DNA of 10,840 nucleotides from JAWXCH01 sp034440595 (GTDB lineage Bacteria > Planctomycetota > Planctomycetia > Pirellulales > JALHPA01), in the NCBI GenBank assembly GCA_034440595.1, contig JAWXCH010000507.1, positions 1-10,840 of the forward strand. Direction: 5' to 3'. The position numbers and the translations under genes were made by a program. This document shows, one piece after another, positions 6,067-10,840 of this stretch; position 1 is the first letter of the stretch, and each line of letters begins with the position of its first letter. The notes beneath the pieces were generated by a model. It did no database searches and was not told the origin of the DNA. It was given only the letters and a program-made list of their open reading frames with translations.

Positions 6067-7929
6067 ATGGCAGGTGCAGCTCTTGGGCTCGATTTAGGAG
6101 CCAATTCCATTGGCTGGGCATTAGTCGATGAGGCAAGCCAACAAATTATTGCCTCTGGGGTGCGGATCTTCCCCGAGGGGGTTGATAACTTCGACACTGG
6201 CAAGGAAACCTCGAAGTCTGAATCTCGGCGAACTGCACGCGGCATGCGGCGACAAATTGCCAGACGGGCACGGCGTAAGCGTCGACTGAGAGAGGGACTG
6301 ACCGCTGTCGGTCTTCTGCCTACTGAACCGATTGCTTTGCAGAAGCTGTTGGACCTTGATCCCTACATGCTACGGCAGCGTGCTTTGCATGAGAAGCTAT
6401 CGCCGCATGAAATTGGTCGACTGCTGTTGCACCTCAACCAGCGCCGTGGCTTTCTCTCCAATCGCAAATCCGACCGCGAACGAAAAAAAGAAACGCAGGG
6501 GATGCTGGCCGAGATTAATGAACTTGCCGGTGCCGTCAAGGATGCAGAATGCCGAACTGTCGGTGAGTATTTTGCGAAGTCGCTGGCCGAGAACCAGCAC
6601 CAGCGAGTTCGAGGAAAGCATACGCGCCGAGATATGTTCGAGGAGGAGTTTGAAACCGTTTGGCAGGCGCAGCGCCAATACCATCCGGAGCTTTTGACCG
6701 ACAAACTCAAGTACGGCAGTCTGGGAAAGGTATCGGCCGTTCGTGACCCAGTTGCTTGCTCTAGCAAACGATCGTTAATCGAACAGTTTGGCGTCTACGG
6801 ACTGATCTTTTTTCAACGACCGATGTACTGGCCACGCAGTGTCGTTGGTCAATGCGAACTCGAACCAAAACGCAAGCGTTGTCCTCGTGCAGACCGGTTG
6901 GCGCAGAGGTTTCGATTACTGCAAGAAGTTAACAACCTCCGGTTTATCGATCCCGCCACGGGCGACGAGCACCAATTGACCGCTGAGCAGCGCACACTTC
7001 TGATTGACAAGTTGGCGAAAACGAAAGAGATGTCTTTTGATCAAATTCGCAAAGCACTAGGCTTTATTGACTCCATCCCGTTCAACCTCGAAGCGGGAAG
7101 CCGGTCTAAACTACTGGGAATGCTGACCGATGCAACCCTGGCCGACAAAAAACTGTTTGGTCCGGCCTGGCACAAGCGTGCTGAGAGCGAGAAAACCGCA
7201 ATTGCGCGTGCCTTAATTCATGGCGATGAGGCCGAAATTCGCCAACAGGCTAAAGCCTCCTGGGGGGTCGACGACGAAGTGGTCGAGAGGTTGCTCGATG
7301 TGGACCTACAAGCCGGGTACGCACGCCACAGCATCGCGGCACTGGAGCGGTTACTTCCGCACATGGAGCGAGGTCTGCTCTACATGACTGGCGACGGAAC
7401 TCCTTCTGCACTTTCTGAGGCCGGTTACTTGCGTCCTGACCAGCGCCAGCGAAACGTTCTAGAGTTACTTCCGGAACCACCCGATATTGCCAATCCAGTT
7501 GTGCGACAAGCATTGTACGAGCTGCGCAAGGTGGTGAACGCCATCATCAAGAAGTATGGCAAACCTACCGCCATTCACCTTGAACTCGCGCGCAATGCAA
7601 CTGTCAGTTCCGAAGAGCGGCGGAAAATGTCGAAGCGAATGCGCGACCGCGAAGCAGAGCGCGATTATGCCGCAGACGAGGTTCGCGCGCTCGGTTACAA
7701 GGTAACGCGAGACGCAATCGATCGATTGCTGCTCTGGAAAGAGCAAGGCGAAGTCTGCATGTATAGTCCCGACAGTCTTCCGATCAGCCAGATTCAATTG
7801 TTCAGCGGCGAGGTACATATTGATCACATATTGCCTTACTCGCGCTGCCTGGACGATTCGTTTGCAAATAAGGTCGTCTGCTTTGTACGCCCCAATGCAG
7901 ACAAATTGAACCAGACTCCCTATCAATAG
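6067..7929 (+). CDS. cas9: Cas9 N-terminal part: RuvC-I, bridge helix, REC lobe, RuvC-II, HNH
   Basis: The start ATG has AGGGGG about 5 bases upstream. The 620-residue product begins with the RuvC-I motif GLDLGANSIGWAL (Asp9 catalytic). The bridge helix with many arginines follows (about 53-78), then a recognition lobe (about 79-490), RuvC-II IHLELARN (Glu506) and an HNH nuclease with VHIDHILPYS (His587) and FANK (Asn601). It stops 19 residues past Asn601. Without RuvC-III and the C-terminal lobe it lacks a complete RuvC site, the WED and the PAM-interacting region. It might still bind guide RNA through the bridge helix and REC lobe, but DNA cleavage is not expected. Whether this fragment is made and stable is unknown. 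Confidence 0.8.
   Translation: MAGAALGLDLGANSIGWALVDEASQQIIASGVRIFPEGVDNFDTGKETSKSESRRTARGMRRQIARRARRKRRLREGLTAVGLLPTEPIALQKLLDLDPYMLRQRALHEKLSPHEIGRLLLHLNQRRGFLSNRKSDRERKKETQGMLAEINELAGAVKDAECRTVGEYFAKSLAENQHQRVRGKHTRRDMFEEEFETVWQAQRQYHPELLTDKLKYGSLGKVSAVRDPVACSSKRSLIEQFGVYGLIFFQRPMYWPRSVVGQCELEPKRKRCPRADRLAQRFRLLQEVNNLRFIDPATGDEHQLTAEQRTLLIDKLAKTKEMSFDQIRKALGFIDSIPFNLEAGSRSKLLGMLTDATLADKKLFGPAWHKRAESEKTAIARALIHGDEAEIRQQAKASWGVDDEVVERLLDVDLQAGYARHSIAALERLLPHMERGLLYMTGDGTPSALSEAGYLRPDQRQRNVLELLPEPPDIANPVVRQALYELRKVVNAIIKKYGKPTAIHLELARNATVSSEERRKMSKRMRDREAERDYAADEVRALGYKVTRDAIDRLLLWKEQGEVCMYSPDSLPISQIQLFSGEVHIDHILPYSRCLDDSFANKVVCFVRPNADKLNQTPYQ
7927..7929 (+). other. In-frame amber codon inside cas9
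   Basis: The codons read CAG ACT CCC TAT CAA TAG and then CTC GCT GCA CGT GAC. The frame continues open for 405 more codons to the TGA at 9145-9147. One base change from TGG, or from a Tyr codon (TAT/TAC), accounts for it. The local context CAA-TAG-C is like some known leaky stops, which is suggestive only. Confidence 0.9.
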
Positions 7930-7977
7930 CTCGCTGCACGTGACCCGGTTCGCTTTGAAACAATTCGACAGCGCGCG

Positions 7978-9147
7978 ATGCGGCTTCCGTACAACAAAAG
8001 AAAACGATTCACTCAAAAAGAGCTAGACCTAGAACAATTTATTGAGCGTCAGCTCAACGACACTCGCTATATCAGTCGTGCAGCGATGGAGTACTTGCGC
8101 ACCTTGTATGCCGAGCCGCATCACGTCCTGTGTCCGAAGGGGAACCATACCGCATCCTTTCGCTGGCTTTGGGGACTGAACACCGTTTTGCATGACGATG
8201 GAACCAACAAGAAAAGCCGCGCAGATCATCGCCACCACGCCATTGATGCAATCGTGATCGCTTTGACGGATCGCAAGCGGCTTTTAGCTCTCACGCAGGC
8301 AGAGCGCTATGGCGCAACAGTCCAGCGCCCGGAAAAACTCGATCCACCATGGCCAGAGTTTCGCGCTTCAGTCGAGCAAAGCGTTGCTGCGATCAATGTT
8401 TCACATCGGGTGCGGCGACGTGTTGCCGGAGCGCTTCATAAAGAAACATTGTACGGCCCGACTCCGACTCCCGGAGAGTTTGTCGTCCGCAAGCCGATTG
8501 AGTCCTTGACCCCTGCGATGATCGATGACATCCGGGATCCTGCAATTCGCCAACTGGTGATCGAACGCCTCGCATCCTTCGGAATCAAATTTGGTCGTGC
8601 TGCCAAAGATAAGATTCCAAAGGAAGTTTGGAGCGAGTCACTCTATCTGGTGCGAAAAAACGGCCGTACAACTAAAACCCCGGTTCCAATTCGCAAGGTT
8701 CGACTCATTAAGACCGATCAGACCATTCTGCCAATTCGCGACAATCAAACCTATGTCAAGCCAGGCTCAACACATCACTTGTCTTTATTCGAATGGGAGG
8801 AAAAAGGGAAACGAGTCCGCGATACCGTGCCCATTACAATGCTCGAGGCCATAGGTAGGCTACAACGTCGTGAGCCTCTCATATCTCGGATACATCCAAA
8901 ACGGAAAGACGCTCGATTTCTGATGTCACTGAGTGCCGGAGAATCGGTAATATTGGAACACGAAGGGCGAGAAGTATTGTGTGTATTTATAACGGCCGCA
9001 TCTACGACCCAACAGATGATATTCCGTGCGGTTACCGTTTCCGGTCGTAGCGATGACAATACTCCCATTCGAAAGCAACCAAATACATTTCACGGACGGA
9101 AAGTCACCGTATCGCCCCTAGGGGAAATTCGCTGGGCCAACGATTGA
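7978..9147 (+). CDS. cas9: Cas9 C-terminal part: RuvC-III, WED and PAM-interacting region
   Basis: The first ATG after the amber codon is at 7978 (position 638 of the full frame), 48 bases downstream, with no visible ribosome binding site. Independent translation by reinitiation is therefore possible but weakly supported. The segment starts RLPYNKRKRFTQKELDLEQF, contains NDTRYISR, the RuvC-III motif DHRHHAIDAIVIAL (His724, Asp727) and a beta-rich C-terminal region (about 840-1026) that should hold the WED and PAM-interacting domains. Its complete preservation in frame means either the stop is very new or the product is still used. A two-chain Cas9 made from these halves is conceivable and would be unusual. 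Confidence 0.6.
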   Translation: MRLPYNKRKRFTQKELDLEQFIERQLNDTRYISRAAMEYLRTLYAEPHHVLCPKGNHTASFRWLWGLNTVLHDDGTNKKSRADHRHHAIDAIVIALTDRKRLLALTQAERYGATVQRPEKLDPPWPEFRASVEQSVAAINVSHRVRRRVAGALHKETLYGPTPTPGEFVVRKPIESLTPAMIDDIRDPAIRQLVIERLASFGIKFGRAAKDKIPKEVWSESLYLVRKNGRTTKTPVPIRKVRLIKTDQTILPIRDNQTYVKPGSTHHLSLFEWEEKGKRVRDTVPITMLEAIGRLQRREPLISRIHPKRKDARFLMSLSAGESVILEHEGREVLCVFITAASTTQQMIFRAVTVSGRSDDNTPIRKQPNTFHGRKVTVSPLGEIRWAND

Positions 9148-9180
9148 TTGTCGAATTATGTGAATTACACTTGACGTAGG

Positions 9181-9238
9181 CGAGCAACCCGCTCGACCGT
9201 GCCACGGAAGGTTCATTCCTTCCCGGTAACCGGTCGAG
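9181..9238 (+). promoter_or_regulatory. Nested and competing hairpins in the cas9-cas1 gap
   Basis: CTCGACCG (9192-9199) is the exact complement of CGGTCGAG (9231-9238) and encloses the perfect stem GGAAGG-ttcatt-CCTTCC (9206-9223). The closing arm ends three bases before the cas1 ATG. A smaller hairpin, CGAGC-aaccc-GCTCG (9181-9195), shares bases with the left arm and so excludes the larger fold. No T-tract follows, so it is not an obvious terminator. It may modulate translation or mRNA processing of cas1; that is inference. Confidence 0.5.
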
Positions 9239-9241
9239 ACT

Positions 9242-10162
9242 ATGATCAAACGAACTATCGAAATCTCGCGAGAACCGGCTCACTTGACGGTTCGCCTCGA
9301 TCAGTTTCTCATCCAGCGCGACGGACAGACCGTCGCCAGTATCCCCTGCGAAGATATTGGCATGGTCCTGATCGATCATGCCGGTACCACATACACGCAT
9401 GCGGTCCTTGCGGCATTGACGGGATTCGACGCTGCAGTTGTCATTTGCGGGCGCGATCACCTGCCAGCCGGTATCCTTCTGCCGCTAGCCGATCACTCGC
9501 AGGTGGTTTGGCGAATCAACGATCAAATTGCCATCTCCAAACCGCTACGCAAAAAACTCTGGAAGCAGATCGTTCAGGCAAAGATTCGGGCGCAAGCTGC
9601 AAATCTCGGTGATAGTCCCGCCAAGACGCGCTTGCTGCAGTTGGCGCAGGAAACCAAGTCTGGCGACCCTGCCAATACCGAAGCGCAAGCGGCCAAAGTC
9701 TACTGGTCCGCACTCTTCAGCCGACTAGTCTTTCGCCGCGATGTAGATGGGGACGGTCCCAACCCGCTTTTGAATTACGGGTACGCGATACTCCGTGCCG
9801 CAATTGCACGCTCCCTGGTTGCTGCCGGGCTGCAACCGGCGCTCGGAATCCATCACAGCAACCGGTCCAATATGTTCTGTCTGGCAGACGACTTGATCGA
9901 ACCGCTGCGCCCGATGGTCGATGCGCGTGTCGATCAACTGATCGCGCAAGATCAGGTCTGCTTGGATCAGCAGTCAAAAGCCGCACTGTTAGAGTTGCTG
10001 ACAATCAATACCACCTTCGAGAACCAGAGCGGCCCACTGATGGTCAATATCCATCGCATGGTCGCCTCCCTCGTTCGCTGTTACGAAGGAAGTTCGGACC
10101 GACTTGCATTTCCACAGGTTCCGGCAACCGTCGATAGGGCACAACCAAAAATCCCGTTTTGA
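9242..10162 (+). CDS. cas1: CRISPR-associated endonuclease Cas1 (type II)
   Basis: Cas1 is the integrase subunit that, with Cas2, inserts new spacers at the leader-proximal repeat. The protein has 306 residues, the usual size. The N-terminus MIKRTIEISREPAHLTVR is typical of type II-C Cas1, so the ATG at 9242 is well supported although no clear Shine-Dalgarno site precedes it. The N-terminal beta domain covers about 1-85 and the all-alpha catalytic domain about 95-290. The conserved metal-binding residues are visible: Glu147 (NTEAQAAKVYW), His204/His205 (LGIHHSN) and Glu220 (LADDLIEP). The gene lies 94 bases after cas9 and 7 bases before cas2, in an operon. No damage is seen, so adaptation chemistry should be intact even if Cas9 is not, though in type II systems Cas9 also helps choose PAM-adjacent spacers. 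Confidence 0.95.
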   Translation: MIKRTIEISREPAHLTVRLDQFLIQRDGQTVASIPCEDIGMVLIDHAGTTYTHAVLAALTGFDAAVVICGRDHLPAGILLPLADHSQVVWRINDQIAISKPLRKKLWKQIVQAKIRAQAANLGDSPAKTRLLQLAQETKSGDPANTEAQAAKVYWSALFSRLVFRRDVDGDGPNPLLNYGYAILRAAIARSLVAAGLQPALGIHHSNRSNMFCLADDLIEPLRPMVDARVDQLIAQDQVCLDQQSKAALLELLTINTTFENQSGPLMVNIHRMVASLVRCYEGSSDRLAFPQVPATVDRAQPKIPF

Positions 10163-10169
10163 AACCTTT

Positions 10170-10499
10170 ATGTTTATCAGTGGGTACCGTTGTATGTGGG
10201 TTGTCGTCATGTTCGATCTGCCGGTCGACACGAAGAAGGCGCGGCGAGATTACGCCATTTTTCGCAAGCAATTGATCAAGGACGGATTTACCATGATGCA
10301 GTTCTCAGTCTACATGAGACACAGCGCCAGCGAGGAAAACGCAACTGTCCATGTCCAGCGAGTCGAAAGGAGCGTGCCCCCTGATGGAGAGGTCCGAATC
10401 ATCACAATCACTGACAAACAATTTGAACGAATGCGCATTTTTTGGGGCAGAATGCGCACTCTCCCCGCCAAGCCGCCAGCGCAACTGGAGCTTTTTTGA
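10170..10499 (+). CDS. cas2: CRISPR-associated protein Cas2
   Basis: Cas2 is the dimeric core that bridges two Cas1 dimers in the spacer integration complex. The protein has 109 residues from ATG 10170, in the normal range. It has a ferredoxin-like fold start, YRCMWVVVMFDLPVDTKKAR, with the conserved Asp16 after the first strand, then AIFRKQLIKDGFTMMQFSVY and a C-terminal GEVRIITITDKQFERM segment. I reject the upstream in-frame ATG at 10104 because it lies inside cas1 and would add 22 non-family residues; ATG 10194 is a less likely alternative. The gene follows cas1 after 7 bases. The array begins 50 bases past its stop, with no csn2 or cas4 in between. Confidence 0.94.
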   Translation: MFISGYRCMWVVVMFDLPVDTKKARRDYAIFRKQLIKDGFTMMQFSVYMRHSASEENATVHVQRVERSVPPDGEVRIITITDKQFERMRIFWGRMRTLPAKPPAQLELF

Positions 10500-10549
10500 A
10501 TGTCGAGCTGATTGCAAACCGTTTCGAGAAGGTCACTTACGCGGGAGGC

Positions 10550-10840
10550 AGTGTATCAGACCCCACCCTGCGACCAATCCGCAACTAAATCGCGTCAGTA
10601 TGCTCGTGCCAACCAAGTGTATCAGACCCCACCCTGCGACCAATCCGCAACGTGATCACGTCTTCCGACCTGCTGGCGGCCGAGTGTATCAGACCCCACC
10701 CTGCGACCAATCCGCAACAGCCTCGTGTGCATACCTTCCAATGCTCGTAGTGTATCAGACCCCACCCTGCGACCAATCCGCAACTGCCGGACGCAGCGGC
10801 GGTATTTTCGTTATAGTGTATCAGACCCCACCCTGCGACC
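10550..10840 (-). CRISPR. CRISPR array, 36-bp repeats, continues beyond the window
   Basis: Five repeat units lie at 10550-10585, 10616-10651, 10683-10718, 10749-10784 and 10815-10840 (the last cut at 26 bases by the window end). On the plus strand each begins AGTGTATCAG and ends AATCCGCAAC; all visible copies are identical. The four complete spacers are at 10586-10615 (30 nt), 10652-10682 (31), 10719-10748 (30) and 10785-10814 (30) and are unrelated to one another. The minus strand is assigned because the tracrRNA anti-repeat pairs with minus-strand repeat RNA, which starts GTTGCGG. The leader should then lie to the right, outside the window, and 10550-10585 is the leader-distal end. No match to any spacer was noticed elsewhere in the window. 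Confidence 0.97.

Larger units (their letters stand above)
6067..9147 (+). pseudogene. cas9: cas9 (type II-C), full frame interrupted by one in-frame TAG
   Basis: The whole frame encodes a Cas9 of 1026 positions, a usual II-C size, with a single amber codon at position 621 (7927-7929). Cas9 is the RNA-guided effector that cuts both strands of target DNA using crRNA:tracrRNA. All expected landmarks are present across both halves: RuvC-I Asp9, Arg-rich bridge helix 53-78, RuvC-II Glu506, HNH Asp586/His587/Asn601, RuvC-III His724/Asp727. There is no frameshift. The stop falls in TPYQ-*-LAARDP, where relatives generally have TPYE followed by an aromatic residue, so a TGG to TAG change is the simplest explanation. 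TAG ends at least two other genes here (1592-4411 and 5007-5789), which argues against reassignment of TAG. I label it a pseudogene because, as read, no full-length product is predicted; sequencing error or readthrough remain open. Confidence 0.85.

Noticed and set aside
7927..7929. Genome-wide TAG reassignment as explanation for the cas9 stop
   Set aside because: TAG is the natural end of the secreted-protein gene (1592-1594) and of the isomerase gene (5787-5789), with protein ends in sensible places.
7465..8016. A 183-codon minus-strand frame inside cas9
   Set aside because: It overlaps the HNH-encoding part of cas9, which carries clear family motifs, and has no recognisable features itself.
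10585..10776. A minus-strand open frame through the CRISPR array
   Set aside because: It consists of translated repeats and spacers.

Overview
The window carries bacterial chromosomal DNA that I would place in the Planctomycetes, probably near Pirellulales. This is an inference. It rests on the mix of genes (an ScpB with an N-terminal extension, a large secreted glycosidase-like protein, a xylose-isomerase-like sugar phosphate isomerase), on short mini-palindromes in the intergenic DNA that resemble ones I remember from planctomycete genomes, and on the mostly weak Shine-Dalgarno sites. No rRNA or tRNA gene was seen, so the assignment is soft.

The left part (1-5789) looks like ordinary chromosome. 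scpB (132-938) overlaps by one base (TAATG) a gene for an extremely acidic protein (938-1333). A gap with palindromic repeats and a strong terminator-like structure follows. A 939-residue secreted multidomain protein is encoded on the minus strand (1592-4411). A second gap (4412-5006) holds more copies of the same repeat family, and then comes a sugar phosphate isomerase/epimerase-like gene (5007-5789).

The right part (about 5796-10840) is a type II-C CRISPR-Cas locus. In order it has a tracrRNA gene on the minus strand (about 5905 to 5796), divergent predicted promoters, cas9 (6067-9147), cas1 (9242-10162), cas2 (10170-10499) and a CRISPR array from 10550 that runs off the window end. The array shows four complete 36-bp repeats, one partial repeat and four spacers. 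No csn2 or cas4 lies between cas2 and the array, which fits subtype II-C. The anti-repeat in the tracrRNA pairs with minus-strand repeat RNA, so crRNAs should be transcribed from the minus strand, towards cas2. Every substitution between repeat and anti-repeat within the paired stems leaves a G-U wobble, so the duplex is preserved.

The most striking observation is a single in-frame TAG (7927-7929) in cas9, just after the HNH domain, at a site where relatives usually carry an aromatic residue, often Trp (TGG). Everything else in the frame is intact, including the RuvC and HNH catalytic residues and the whole C-terminal lobe. The locus is therefore a very recent nonsense mutant, a sequencing error, a readthrough gene or a split Cas9. 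As read, the 620-residue product lacks RuvC-III and the PAM-interacting region and should not cleave DNA. Cas1, Cas2, the tracrRNA and the repeats all look undamaged.
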